A stretch of 64,000 nt of DNA from Rotaria socialis (GCA_905331475.1 CAJNYU010003859.1:62001-126000), one strand, 5' to 3'. Counted from the stretch's first letter, positions 23,866-36,829 are shown. Numbers and translations are program-made. Notes: generated from the sequence alone by a model not told the origin.

Positions 23866-24580
23866 CTAACATTTCGGTTCAAGAACATTCTTACCGAAAC
23901 GATGGCGATAGTTGCCTGGCGGTCCATATTGAGCAACGATATATATTTTGCAACCTTCTCTTCCAAAAGCATATCCTACGCCGAGTTTTTGTGTGTCTTT
24001 CCAAACAATTTGCGTAAAATGACCTGTACTTAATTTGTAAGCCGGCTTGCTATAGTCATAAAACTCAATTTCTGCATACCATGCCATTATACATTTTTCA
24101 GCTAAAAACAATAAAACATGAACGCGAAATTTGACGATCAATTTAAATGAAAATAACAAAACTCTTACCACTTATATTTGCAATAGGACTTTTACGTGCT
24201 AGAGAGTAAAGATTTTCTCCGAAACGACTAGCTCGATTAGTACTATGTATCAATGGACTGTCCGTCTTGGCAAGATAATTCGCATAGATTTGAGAATTTA
24301 TATTTATTTCTTCGTCGAGTTCTAATGGCGGTACACAATGACGAGCACGTAAAGTATTATGAACAACAAGTGAATCGTTTTGAAATTTGCGAATGTCGCT
24401 AGTAAATGTTATATCTTCTCGTTGCCTCAATAGAAGATATTGTTCCGCAAAATAACGACTAACCACCTTTGATTCATCAGAATTCGAATATGACTCGTGA
24501 TCATGATTATGATATATCAAATTTGCATTGTTGAACGTAAATAATGTGAGTAAGACGATACCAACTACTGGGGCTTTCAT
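23866..24580 (-). CDS. Secreted CAP-superfamily (SCP/GAPR-1-like) protein
   Basis: Two minus-strand exons (24580-24169, then 24101-23866) join in phase to give 215 residues. The first ~20 residues (MKAPVVGIVLLTLFTFNNA) are a signal peptide. About 55 polar, unrecognised residues follow, then the CAP domain: HNTLRARHCVPPLELD, FGENLYSLARKSP, AEKCIMAWYAEIEFYDY, and the signature GHFTQIVWKDTQKLGVGYA. It ends at GPPGNYRHRFGKNVLEPKC, without a cysteine-rich hinge domain. The histidine of HNTL and the HFTQ..W motif preserve the CAP cavity residues. CAP proteins are sterol or lipid binders and extracellular effectors. Compared with human GLIPR2/GAPR-1, which is cytosolic and myristoylated, this one is extracellular. 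The single intron is 67 bp. Confidence 0.9.
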
Positions 24581-26842
24581 AACTGTAATGTTTGTCTACT
24601 CTTGTTTTGGCGAGAGCATTTAAAGTAAAGAAAATCCATACATCATCCTAATGTTTTCTTAATAGTAGAATGATTATTAATGTATTTTACTTCGAAATAT
24701 CATACAAAAGATATCATTTATCTTTTGATTTCACCCACATCAATGAATACGTTTCACATACGACAACGTCATATTGGATGCCAATGACAAAAAGTTCTTT
24801 CACATAAAGACAGTCTGACAGTTTTAATTAGTTACAATGTTCTAGATTCTGAAAAGGTAATGTATAAAAAAGAAACGACATAAATTAACATGTGGGTACG
24901 TACGTCTGGGATATATGCACTCGAGACTGAAACGACTGACAAAAGTGCCATTCGGTTCAATTCGGGGAATTTCGAAGTTCCATTCGAAGCGGACTCGATT
25001 CGTCTGGGGCAACTCGATTCGATTTGGTCTCTGATATGTACTATACTCTTTTCACTTACACATTACTCATCGGTGTATTTTGGACTTTCAATATAAATTT
25101 ATCCATCACTTTTTTCTGTTGCTGATGGGATTTCTCAAACAATATTTCATTTCGTATATGACAAATAACATCATATTGAACAAAGAAGAAAGCAAACCCT
25201 TGAGTTTCACTTGCACACTATTGAATATTGTGATAAAGATTTCTAATGTCAACAACATATATTTTCTGCCCTATCATAGCTTTAAATTATTGCAATTCAT
25301 ATGTATACGTGATTTGGACTAGACTCAAGTCCTTCTCGATGAGTTTAATTTATGTTTTGGTTTCCAGTTCTCTTGTTTTTGTTCCGAAAATCAGCATTGC
25401 TACAATAGTAATCATTTTTTAAATTTAAATCTATTTTATAGTAGACGGCTGATCTTTGCAAAGGATTGAAAAGAAGAAGCGTATGTGTGTATGTGTGTGT
25501 GTGTCAGAGGAAGTGTATTTTTGTTTTTCTTATCTGCATCATTACTCAAACTGCCATCATCATAGCAAAATGCAATCGTTAATATGTGATTAATAGACAA
25601 TGGGTTGTCTTCATTTGAAATGAATGTGAAAAAGTTTGAGCAAACATACAATATACCTTGACTATTGCAAACAATGAGGGGTATATCACGATAAAAACGA
25701 AAATCTCCGCGACGTTTATATGTAAGTATTTTATGACCGCCAGTCACACCTATCCGCGTAAGACTGCTTTGTCAATATTGAAGTGCAACTGCGTTTACTT
25801 GGTTGTTTTGCTCTTTTCTTATATCAATCTGGTTATCATTTTCTTTTATTACGACTGTTTTACCTCGATTACCAAACAGCTGTAAATAAAATATGTGATG
25901 AAGTTTTCTTCTCCCTGTTAATTTCTTTTTATGAGTAAAATACAGACTCATCTCTTCTTTTTTTAATTTCAGATCGAATAAAGAGAATTGTTACCGATAA
26001 AAATCAAGGTCTTTTCTTATCTTAAATTATGATTTTTGACATTGTTTTCGCAGTGTAAATTGTTTAACGTGTGGCGTGTTATAGAATTTAATACACATGG
26101 CCCATTGTTGAGTCAGTTCATTACATCAGTGATAAACATTTCTATGCTATTTCAACTGTTACAATACGATCAAATAAGAGAAAAATACAGATATTATCTA
26201 CGCTAACGTTACCTAAGCAATCATTTCAATTTAGCTAGATTTTGCCTTGGAAAAAAAACAATTGGATCGAACCATAAATTTATTTGCATACTTTTATGAT
26301 TAACTGTTGAAATCGCATAGCTTCACTAAATCTAACCATTGCATAGCTAACTTTAGGCTTTGTCTATAACATAAGACTTCACTAATTCTTAAATTGTTTT
26401 GGAACTTAACCATTGTTTAAATACAAATGTTCATATAGATAAGAAAATATCAAATGGATTCAGCAAACTAAAACGATTGTTGACTAATCTGAAAACACAT
26501 TTAATGGATGGTTTCGATTATTTTCGACGTTGTTATTTCGATTTCTTCGTTCTACGTTTGATTTGCTACATTTACGAGACAACTAAATTAATGTCACTAT
26601 TTCATTTTGTTGACATCGAGTTTCTAAGAGCAAAAGAAAATTGCATTCTCAATAGTTTTCGTCTTGATCTACTTATCATTTTATCTTAAGTGACATAATG
26701 ACCCAGTAAATCACTAACATCTTTTATTGATGCACAATAAGAATATTATTACAACGCATATTCTTGTTTTTCCCTTGTTGTTTGATAGAGATAAACTCTA
26801 GTGAATGAAAAACATTTGAAAACTTTTTTAACTCACTTTGCA
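24581..26842. other. Intergenic, no gene seen
   Basis: AT-rich sequence of 2.3 kb between divergent genes, so it should hold promoters for both the CAP gene and the SLC13 gene. Features are a run of attcg words at about 24950-25025 and a (GT)n tract at about 25484-25505. Open frames of 75-103 codons here lack recognisable motifs and I left them out. Confidence 0.45.
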
Positions 26843-29773
26843 ATGGCAAATCAAGCATTAGTTTGGATTAGACTACGATGGCGTTTAATAACTCTTATAC
26901 TTATACCATTGATTTTTCTTCCATTACCCATTATTATCAACTTACCGGTAGGTTAAAGAGTTTGTGAAGAATTCTTATCGTTCATTATTTCGTTCTAGCA
27001 AGCAAAATGTGGTTATATTGTAATTATTATTACCGTTTACTGGATATTCGAAATAATACCATTACCAGTTACATCCCTATTACCACTTGTATTTTTTCCA
27101 ATGGTACATGCGTTTTTTCTTTCAAAAAATGTTTTTTTAGTTTTGATGTTTTTCTATAGGCCGGTGTTTTGAAAGCTGAGACTGTGGCACCATTGTATTT
27201 CACTGATATAACTGCACTGTTTTTTGGCAGTCTGGCATTTGCGCATGCTATAGAATCAGTGAATCTACATCGCCGTATTGCATTATTTGTATTAAGTCTG
27301 GTTGGTACATCGACTAAATGGTAAATTCCGGAGAAAACTTATTGAGCATAGAGTTATTTCAGCAATAATCTTTGTTATTATTCATTATTAATTAGGACTA
27401 TGGCTGGTTTAATGGGAGTAACAGCATTTCTTTCTATGTGGATTAGTAATACAGCATCGGTATCAATAATGCTACCCGTATCATTAGCTATTATTGGAGA
27501 ACTTCAACAACAAGTAACAGATTTAACTGATAAAAACCAAGTCAACCAAGAAGCAACGACTGCTGTTGATGGTATGGCTAGTAGTAAAATATTTTATAAA
27601 GATCATCTATTTCTTATTTGCAGAAGTAATTGAGTTAAGTGAAATGGGTGTATCCAATGGCCATACAAAAACTGGAGTTATTCTCAATGCTTCTGAATTA
27701 GAAGAACAGTATGTGTATGAATGTAAAAATTACATTCTAACAGATTATTTAATTCTTTAGAAAAACAGAAGTTTCTGTTGAAGTGAAAACCCGTTTTCGA
27801 CAATCACGGCAAAGACATGACCAACTTACAGTTGATAGATTACGTCAAAAACGATTTGATGACTTGAGAAAAGGTATTTTACAATTGTATTTAATTCAAA
27901 ATGGTTCTCTACCGATAAATTATGTATAGGATTCCTACTCTCTATCGCTTATGCATCAACTATTGGTGGTTTAGCAACTCTTGTTGGCACAGGAACAAAT
28001 GTTTTTGTCAAGGGTTATATCGACGAGTAGATACGAAAAAAACGTTTCTCTCTCTCTCTCTCTCTCTATTCTATGTCATCTATTTAGAACATACAAAGGA
28101 ACTGCGTTTCGTGTAAATTTTCTTAATTTTCTTCTATTTGGATTGCCTGTTGGGGTAATAATGCTTATTCTATGTTGGTTATGGTTGCAAATATTATATA
28201 ACAGAATACAGTTAGTACTAATCAAAGCACAGATTGTTTTGCTCAATTGTTTCTATTTTAGGTTCTTTAAATGGCGCACAGATTCTAAAGATCGTGTATC
28301 GCAAGGTAAACTAAAAGCTATGTTATTAAAACAGTATACGGATCTCGGAAAACCAAGGTAAACGTATCTGTTTAGAAATCGTCTATAAAAACAATTCTCT
28401 GTTTGATATTTAGTTGGAATGAATATTGTGTTGGAGTTGTTTTCATTATTATGATTCTTCTATGGGTGACACGGGACTTTGGTGAAACAAAAGGATGGAG
28501 TACTATATTCTTAGACGAGTACTATAAATCGGAATTCTGTCTCATAGGATAATCATTCTTGATTTAATTAGTCATTACTATCTTTCTGAAGCATTAAACT
28601 CTACTTTCATCACAATATTAACAACCAGTAAATAGATATTGCGTGTCACATAATAGGAATAGTAGACAAAACTCTACGAGTTGATTTCAGGACATCCATA
28701 TTCATAATATTTGCTCATATTAGCGATAAGCTTTTGTAAAAAATTATAGAGATAACTTTTCAAATCAAGTGTGGTTATCATATCTAACAGGATCGTTTGT
28801 GTCCGAATAGACGAACTCATTTTTTTCGATTTTTTCATAGGTATATGGATGATTCTACAGTTGCCGTATTTTGTGGTTTACTTCCATTAATTTTGCCTAA
28901 TTCAAATCCTTTTCAAAGTTTGTTAAAAAATAATACTCTGTTTGATTCGATTGTTTGCTTTATTTTTATAAAAAGAAAATTGGAAATATGAATCAATTGT
29001 CCAATGGAAAGTTCTGGTAAAAAGTGTATCATGGGATGCTTTATTTTTACTTGGTGCTGGCTTGTCTATTGCAGCCGCTTTTAGAGTTTGTATTTAAAAA
29101 AAAACATATTTGAATAATATTTTCTATTGAATAAATAAGACGTCAAAATTATCGGACAGTGTGGCGCAGGTACTTAAGTTTTTAGACGGCATACCAAATG
29201 CAGCAATTATTATCTTAGTGATCGTAATTAGTGGTCTATTTACTGAAGTAACATCAAATATAAGTACAGCAAGTATTTTCTTGCCTATACTTGATTCTGT
29301 TGTATGTTTGAGTATTTCCTGTTGATAAAACGAGAGTGAAATTACTTTTACATATAGGCACGTTCATCTTTTATTCATCCGGGTCTTCTTGTACTACCGT
29401 GTACTCTAGCTGTATCTCTTGCTTTCATGTTACCTATTGGTATGTTATCAGCATCAGAATTTATTAAAGAATTTATTCAATTATTGTTTTAGCCACACCA
29501 CCAAATGCAATCATTTTCGGCTCTGGTGGTCTGCGAGTTATTGACATGGTAACTTTAATATTTAATAATAACTTTTAAAAAAGAATTATTGAATTGATCT
29601 ATTTTGATTGTATTTTTTAGGTTAAAACTGGTATTGTCATGAATATTTTGGGTTTTCTAGTTGTGTTTTTGGCTGCAACCACTTGGATGCCAAAAATATA
29701 TGGTCTTGACGATCGAGCCACAGAGATTTTCTACAGTATTAATATAACTACAAGTACAACTGCAGGACAGTAA
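26843..29773 (+). CDS. SLC13-family sodium-coupled carboxylate/sulfate transporter
   Basis: Sixteen short exons, all GT-AG and in phase, sum to 1806 nt and 601 residues: 26843-26947, 26999-27103, 27160-27320, 27396-27571, 27624-27708, 27761-27873, 27930-28026, 28088-28210, 28262-28357, 28414-28518, 28841-28917, 28976-29085, 29140-29301, 29358-29439, 29493-29548 and 29621-29773. Family markers are TAFLSMWISNTASVSIMLPV (first Ser-Asn-Thr motif), GGLATLVGTGTNVF, TEVTSNISTASIFLPI (second SNT-type motif), and MLPIATPPNAIIFGSG near the end. SLC13 proteins are plasma-membrane symporters moving citrate, dicarboxylates or sulfate with sodium. The cytosolic loop at residues ~150-260 is longer and more charged than in vertebrates. 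The substrate cannot be told. One intron (28519-28840) is 322 bp, the others near 45-75 bp. Confidence 0.93.
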
Positions 29774-29841
29774 CGAAATAGATAGTTGAAATTGTAAATA
29801 ATACATATATTTTTTTTTATTTTGTCGTTATACAAACAAGA

Positions 29842-29871
29842 AACTTTGTGGAAGAGAGAGAGAGAGAGAGA
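29842..29871. repeat. GA microsatellite
   Basis: A run of GA dinucleotides lies between the convergent SLC13 gene and the minus-strand gene that follows. Both genes end within about 130 bp of each other. Confidence 0.7.
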
Positions 29872-29906
29872 AAGAGACGCAAAAGGGTACGAGTAAATAA
29901 GAAAGT

Positions 29907-31093
29907 TTATTTATTACCACCGGCATAACGCGATCGACGATAAAAGGCATTGCGCTTATTTTTACCAAATTGATGTTTTTTTCCGTGTGCAAAATGTTTT
30001 TTCTTCATATTTAAACGTTGAAAATTTGCATTAGGATCTTTTATTTTGGGTTTCTTTGTACATGGTGGTTTGCTTACAGAAGATGCTGCATTGGTATCAT
30101 TGTTCGCTGTTGAAAGTGCAGTTATATCATCGAGTAAAGTCACCGTTGATATTGATCGTTTTCGTTTTTTTGACTTGCGATTCTAAAATATTCAAGTTTA
30201 AAAAGTCAATGACTACGATCTAGACTCAGCTGAAGTCTCATCACATTAGATCACTAATCTTAAATCATCTTACTTCTTGCTCTTCGTCTTCTGCTAGTTC
30301 TCGATGTTCTGGTTCTTCCTGTTGTTCGTCTTCGTCATCTTCATCACTATCTAGCAAGTTTTGAGCAACAATTTTATCTTGTTTTTGTTCATCATCACTA
30401 TTTAAATTTAACTGTTGTTGTCTAGCGAATGCTAAAAACTGGAATTGAACTAGTTTCGATTGACTACTAACAGGTACATATTGAAAATCATCTTTATCAT
30501 TATGCGGTAAATCTTCTCTGTCATCTTCATTATCACTAGAATCATATGAAAATGAAATATGTGTTGGTAAACTCGATGTTGAAGTCGTTGGTGTTATAGT
30601 TGGTTTAGGTGATGTTGACGTTTGATGTTCTTCATTGGACGCTAACCGTTCCCATACTTGACTGCATGTCACTGTTGTATGTATAGGTGATGGGGTCCTA
30701 GGACTAATTGTTTTAGAATAAAGTTCTGTATGTGTATGGATAGTTGCTGAAAATAAAAACAAAAAAAGACGAACAAACATTTTATTGAAGAAATAAAACT
30801 AAAGAAAAGAACAAACGTGTTGATAGCGTCTGAGAATTCTTTTTTGTTATTGCTGTTGGTGTTGCTGTTGTTTTCTTAAGATTATTTGCTGTTGAGAGAT
30901 CATCTTCGTTTTCAAAATCAGTACTCAATACTTGACTACGTGACAGATTGATGCGTCGTTTAAGATTCGTTCGATTGCGTTCACGCAATGGTTTCAACGA
31001 TGAAGATGCTGTTGTTAAGATAAGAGGTAACAATAATGGATCAGATTCCTCGCTAGATAGTGTAGGGCCAGCATGAGGTGGTTCAGCATTCAT
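29907..31093 (-). CDS. Acidic nuclear-type protein with RECQL4-like RLNMK motif
   Basis: Three minus-strand exons (31093-30817, 30746-30274, 30182-29907) sum to 1026 nt, giving 341 residues. The N-terminal third is Ser/Thr/Pro-rich with basic patches. The middle has QVWERLASNEEHQ, FQYVPVSSQSKLVQFQFLAF and a long Asp/Glu/Gln stretch. Exon 3 starts NRKSKKRKRS, a likely nuclear localisation signal, and ends in a basic tail with NANFQRLNMKKKHFAHGKK. That tail resembles the N-x-V-R-L-N-M-K-x-K motif upstream of the helicase in RECQL4, but no helicase is present. I infer a nuclear or nucleolar protein binding nucleic acid. The family is not identified, and the motif match is from memory and short. 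Confidence 0.7.
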
Positions 31094-32531
31094 TGATGAT
31101 TATCTAAGAAATATAAACAAACGAGTTATATGTATTTGTTATTCTTTGAAAATAAAAGAAAGAACGCGAAAATTTCTTTTGATCGATATCTAGCGACATA
31201 CAAACTTTTTAATTGGTTATCACTTTTCGAGGGTGATCGAGTCGAGATATATCTATATTGATTGAAAATTTCGTTCGTTTTCGATTAGTTAATTGCTGAA
31301 GTCTTTTGAAAATTATCTTCTCTTCTTTCAAGTAATTATTAGTCATGGAATGCTGAAGGAACACCGATGAAAAAAACGCAAATAAAATCTGCGGTCCCGA
31401 GTAAAAATCGAAAAAGTATAGAACGATCAGATTTTTTTATTTCGAGATTTGCCCTTCGCAATTTTATTTTGGCCGTAAGTCAATTATCAAGACTTTATAG
31501 TTATGTTCGATCTGTAATGAATCAAAATGCGCTAAAGCAAACTTGTTGCTTCATACGTTCCTAAATATTTCGATACAACTTCAGATAATATATTGAAACT
31601 ATGTATGATCGTCGTCTTGATTTTGGCGTCTGAATTTGAACAATAAATGGGAAAAATAACGCCAATCTAAAGAACATTCTGAACAAGAATTACAAACGAA
31701 GGTCTATTGGCACTTACTGAGGTAAAAATGCTTTTGATTGAATTTGTAGATAACTTTATATTCTCATCTAAGTAAAACAATATTTTTATCGTTAACATGA
31801 TTGCTAATTTCATTGCAGTATCTTGTTTTGATTAATGGATTTTGTTTATAATACATACAGTCGATAATGTTTTGTATATAATGAAATGTCATCACCTATA
31901 ATTTACTTTCACTAATAGGAAACAAAAAGAAGGGCCGACTTACTCTATATTTTACATCAACCAGCTGTTAATTAAATAGAAATATGTATATATATATACG
32001 GCACTATATTTCCATAACGACAGTATATGGTTGTCCAAGGACAGAAGTACACTATGCAAAAACGAATGATTTCTGCTTGATAGGAATTTCAGTATTTTTA
32101 AACGTCGCTTCTTTAACATATGGGTGGTTTTGATCGATGCCTTATTGAGATGCTGTATAGTGGTACTCTGATGTTATAGCAAAACGACTCAGCAGTGAAA
32201 CGTTCTAAAGTAAGATATGATTATCGATTAGGATGACAAAGACGTTTTACTGCCTAATGTCACATTTTATTAAATGCGATTATTCAAAATTCAGCAACCA
32301 ATGAATATATTATTTATTCAATGTGATCAATTTTTTTTATTTTTATTTTTTTTGTTAAACAGTTCTTACAACGTTTATTAAAACAAGTTTAGAATTTTGG
32401 ATTGAATTTTTTACAAAGTTAATCAAAGAAAATAATTTGATGATTTTAGTTTTTCATTTACATCATTTGGATGGTTCTTTTCGTTGCTAAATTAAAAGAA
32501 TTTGTCTTGTTTTTCAGATCAAACTATTAAA
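31094..32531. other. Intergenic between divergent genes
   Basis: AT-rich, 1.4 kb, with promoters expected at both sides. One plus-strand frame at 31367-31564 (MKKTQIKSAVPSKNRKSIER...) is basic and unremarkable and I do not call it a gene. A TA run lies at about 31988-31998. Confidence 0.4.
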
Positions 32532-34459
32532 ATGGATATCGTTGGTACGATCACACGTTTACCAACACTTTTTTTTGGCGCATCACCGTGTGATGACAGT
32601 TTTGCTGATCGACTTTCATATAAATATACAGTTTTAATGCTTGCTCTCTTCGCTATTCTTGTTACTAGTAAGCAATTTGGTACTAAACACATACAATGTA
32701 AGTTGAGTGAAGAAAGCGAAAAAAATTTTCTTCACTGAAGATTTCATTTTAATGATCATAGGTTGGGTTCCTGCACAGTTTACGAAAAACTACGAGGTAA
32801 ATACTAATGATGATTGAATAAATAATATTATTTGTGTGTACATACTTGTAAATTCATATTTGACTAGAGAGATAATGTCTTCTCGATCAAACATCTGCAG
32901 AATGCATAGAATTTCATTAAGTTTTACTTTAGTTAAAGAAAACACTTACAAAATCTTTTTTCAATATACATTAAGATATTACGCAATGTATACACAACTA
33001 ATATAGCAATTTTGAATTTTCTAGGAATATGTTAATGATATATGTTGGGTGTCTAATACATATTATATTCCTCTCGAACAAAAAGTGCCAACACTCGAAC
33101 ATGAAAGACGTCAAAATGAACTACGTTATTATCAATGGATACCATTTATATTAATTCTTCAAGCATTTGGTTTTTATTTCCCACACATTGTTTGGCGTTC
33201 ATTATCACGTCGTAGTGGTATTGATGTTCGTGATATAGTGGATGCTGCTATTCATTATAAATCTGTTGACGTAGCAACACAAGATGATAAACATAAAAAT
33301 GAATTGATGGAATATATTGTCGAAGCCATTGATAAATATGTTGATGATCCACGACGACAAGTTGAAGAACGTCGCCAAAGTATAAGTTTAAAATATGTAC
33401 TCCTGACAATATGTATTTGTTTGGGAAAATATTTGGGCAATTATTTAATTATTGTTTATTTTACAACCAAAGCATTGTTTATAGCCAATGCTGTCTGTCA
33501 AATATTTTTATTAAATTTATTTTTGGGACAAGAATTTCATCTCTTTGGGATACAAGTATTAAAGAGAATTCTTCAAGGACGAGGTAAACTAAAACGAAAG
33601 AAATTCTCATGTTGGTGTTGATTCTTATTGATTAGGTTGGGATACACAATCGAGATATTTTCCGAAGGTAACATTATGTGATTTTCAAATTCGAGAAGCT
33701 CTTCACCTAAACGGTTCACATCGGTATACTGTGCAATGTGTTCTACCGTTAAATCTATTTTCTCAACAAGTAAATATGATTGAAAATAAACTTTTGTTTT
33801 CTTTTTCATTCTTATTAAGAATTTAGATTTTTACTTTTATTTGGTTTTGGTATATGATGGTTTTTATAGTTGTATGTAATCGATTTAAATTGAATTTTTT
33901 AATTGAAATTTTCTTCTATAGTCAATATTTGATGTTATTGCTTGGGTAACAAGATTTTTTCCAAGTAAACAGTATAATTATATAAAACGACGATTGCAAT
34001 TAATGAAACGTGATACTGAATTTAATAATTATCCACCAGAGTTTGTTAAACGCTACTATATGGAATTTATATTTGGTTATCTTGAGCCAGATGGTGTACT
34101 TATGCTTCGTTTGTTGTCATCGAATACAAGTGATTTTGTTTGTACTGAAGTAAATTCATCGATTATAGTTTAGAAGAGAAACTAATGAGAGTTTATTTAA
34201 GGTTATCAATCAATTATGGCAAAGATTCTATAAGAGAGATCCAAAACGAACAAAACGAAATCGTAAACCTGAATCAAATAGTGAACAAGTAGCACAGGAG
34301 CGTAAACAGCAAATAGCAAAAACGGCCGAGACTCATGATTCAATTCGATGTCGAAGTTTAAAAGCTACGTCCATCCCAACTCAAACAAATAATGGTCATG
34401 ATGTATTAATACGAAGTAGAAAATCTTCTTTTCAACCTCGAGTCGAAGATAATGTATAA
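32532..34459 (+). CDS. Innexin gap-junction protein
   Basis: Six exons (32532-32697, 32762-32796, 33025-33583, 33636-33769, 33922-34149, 34202-34459) sum to 1380 nt, 459 residues. The innexin hallmark YYQW-IPF sits at the start of the second membrane segment. Four hydrophobic segments are seen (VLMLALFAILVTS; WIPFILILQAFGFYF; YLIIVYFTTKALFIANAVC; and near the C-terminal end of the core SIFDVIAWVTRFF). The first extracellular loop holds CWVPAQF and DICWVSNTYY; the second holds VTLCDFQIR and YTVQCVLPLNLF, giving the paired cysteines of innexins. The cytosolic tail (last ~90 residues) is basic and Ser/Thr-rich. Innexins form hexameric or octameric channels between cells or hemichannels. The copy looks intact. 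The start ATG fits the usual MDIV... innexin opening. Confidence 0.95.
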
Positions 34460-34689
34460 AGTTATAATTCGTGTACAATCAATAATTTCAGCCAATGCTT
34501 TTTTTCTTAATAATTTACTGCATGATAATAATTACTTTTTAAAATTTTTCGATACAATACTTACGCTTTATGCAGAATCTAGATGTTTGTGTATTTCTTG
34601 ATGAATTTAACTAAGAATAGAAATGTGAAAAGGAACATTTGTTTGTCGAGTGTCTCAATAAGAATTTTGTTTTTAAGATCAAATCAGAC

Positions 34690-36025
34690 ATGTCATCCAG
34701 TGAATATATTCGAAAGAAAAATCGATTGAAAAAGCAATGGTCCTATATAGATGCTGCGCTTAAAATTGTTCAATTAACTCAACAAACTGAAAAACGAAAA
34801 TATCTTCGTGAAGCAATTATAAAATCAGATTATCAAACATTTGATAAATTATTAAACGATGATCCAATATTAGTTGATTGCCCGGCGCCAGTTGGTTACA
34901 ATCATTTTAATATATATCAAATTATAGTCGAACGATCCACCGATACATTTATTGACAATGTATTTAAGAAATATTTTACTATGATTGATAATTCAACTGA
35001 AGGTGGGAAATTTCTTGTGCCAATCGCATGCGAACGAGGTTAGATTTTATTTGAAAATTGTTTCGCCATCATAGAGTAAATGGCCAAACTAGCTACAAAA
35101 TTCATCATGTTAGTTTCAGTATAAACTTTTATTTTCAGGTGATTGCAAAATTCTTCAGTTAATTTTAAAACATTTTCCGTGTGCACCACTTGATGGTATT
35201 AGTAATTCGAATCAATCACATAATTATTTACTCCATGATGAACCACGTCATTTAATTCAACGTGAATTAGAAGCCTACGAAAATGAAATACCTTTAGCAT
35301 GTATTATTCGAAATGATCGGTCTGATCTTCTATCAATTCTATTTCAATTTAAATCTTTTTCATTTGATTGTTTAACTCAACAACAAAAACAGCAAATTTT
35401 CTATCTTTGTTTATTAGCTGAACATCGGCAAGTAACTATTGATAAATATAATATAAAATGGTATAAAAATCAATCATTGCGTCCATGTGGTTCTCTTGAA
35501 TGTTTTCGTTTACTTATTGAATATGCTGGATTTAATCCATTTCATGATGAAAAATCATTTATATCTCCATTTACACTCATTGTTGAACCTATCTATCTCT
35601 ATCTAATACAATTACACAATAAATTATTAATTGATTTACAAATTAAATTTCATACACGTTTACTACGAGCTTTATATGATTTAATAAATAAACAAATGCA
35701 ATTATTTAGTTATCTTATAAGCCATTGCTGTTTGAAACCATCGGAAAGTGATATTATACGTTTAAATGAATGTAATCATTATATTGATGAAATATTTCAT
35801 CAGAGTAATGAATATTTATTAGTAAAACGAACAATGTCAACTATAAATAATATCTTATCGAGAATTGATAGGAAAAATAGTGATAAATGTTTATCATTAA
35901 AACAAATATGTCGATTTGCTATTCGCAATTACGTACAAAATAAACAATGTGTACTTGTACAAGTTGAAAGAGCCTTTGTTAATTTAAGCTCTAGCCATAA
36001 AAAATATTTGAAATGTGTCAGTTGA
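34690..36025 (+). CDS. Ankyrin-type / SOCS-box-like protein
   Basis: Two exons (34690-35038 and 35139-36025) sum to 1236 nt, 411 residues. The upstream in-frame codons from 34639 lack supporting signal, so I chose MSSSEYIRKKN. Helical, ankyrin-like segments are visible (LREAIIKSDYQTFDKLLNDD, CKILQLILKHFPCAPLDG, PLACIIRNDRSDLLSILFQF, SLECFRLLIEYAGFNPF), diverged from consensus. The last 45 residues, CLSLKQICRFAIRNYV...FVNLSSSHKKYLKCVS, match a SOCS box (L..L.R..IR....I..L..P..LK.YL). Proteins with this build are substrate adaptors of Cullin5-Elongin BC ubiquitin ligases. The substrate is unknown. The SOCS box is moderately convincing, the ankyrin call weaker. Confidence 0.7.
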
Positions 36026-36448
36026 AATTTTCTGTTGTTTTTAAAACTATTTTGTTAGATTTTTTCATTTTGAAGAATATATTGATGTATACCGATTTAA
36101 AACAAACTAAAATTTTCTTCTCTATTCAATTAATCAATATGGAAAGGATAAACTATGGAAGCAGAATGATTTTTTTTCTTTTCAAATAATTCTATTTATT
36201 ACGCTCGACTTCTTTTCTATGCGGATGAGAAGCTTTACGCAACCGATTTTTTATTTAACAAATTGAACAAAGAGTAATTGTAGATTTCTCTATATATAAA
36301 TATTTTGACATCATTGTAATAACATAAATGTTTGTATTTCTAGCTTTTATTTAACATTCTTTTGGTACAAACAAGTAAAAACTATTATTATTGTTTTATG
36401 AGTATAGCTTTGGGAAAATTTCTTCTGGCCATATATCAGTTGTCTCTG
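36026..36448. other. Intergenic between convergent genes
   Basis: AT-rich spacer of about 420 bp with no coding signal; it must contain the 3' ends of both flanking genes. Confidence 0.5.
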
Positions 36449-36829
36449 CTAGATTGCATGGTCTTTTCGATGTGATTCATTTATTGTTTCGATATCTTCC
36501 CAAAATCTTTCGTTTTCTTCATTACATAAAACTGGAAACTTGTCATCAATCAATGTAATACAAGGCATTTTTGATTCACATGAATCGACCATTGACGGAT
36601 GTTTAACTAGTTCTTGTTCTCTTTGCCATGCTTCTTGCCAATAGACCAATTGCTCGTTTTCTTTAATTTTCTTACGATCAATCGATTTCGTTTTCAGTCC
36701 TAAATCATTTTCCATCCATTGAAGAATTTTAATACGTTTTTCATGTAATTCTTCTGGATATTTTTGTAACTCGATTAAATCTTCTCTTTTAAGTAATGCT
36801 TTCGATGCTTTATAAAATCCACAACCCAT
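36449..36829 (-). CDS. Small protein of 126 residues, unidentified
   Basis: A single-exon minus-strand frame of 126 residues starts MGCGFYKASKALLKRED. It is charged and helical (YPEELHEKRIKILQWMENDL, YWQEAWQREQELVKHP) with no membrane segment. The Gly-Cys start could accept myristate and palmitate, though position 6 is Tyr rather than Ser or Thr. Coding character is supported by its length in a region rich in stops and by its head-to-head position with intersectin, 366 bp apart. The middle (QWMENDLGLKTKSID, WQEAWQRE) has the feel of a small mitochondrial or accessory-subunit protein, but I do not recognise it. Confidence 0.6.
   Translation of the reverse strand: MGCGFYKASKALLKREDLIELQKYPEELHEKRIKILQWMENDLGLKTKSIDRKKIKENEQLVYWQEAWQREQELVKHPSMVDSCESKMPCITLIDDKFPVLCNEENERFWEDIETINESHRKDHAI

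Noticed and set aside
25436-25885. Overlapping frames of 75-103 codons on both strands
   Set aside because: No family motif, the two strands compete, and composition is that of intergenic sequence.
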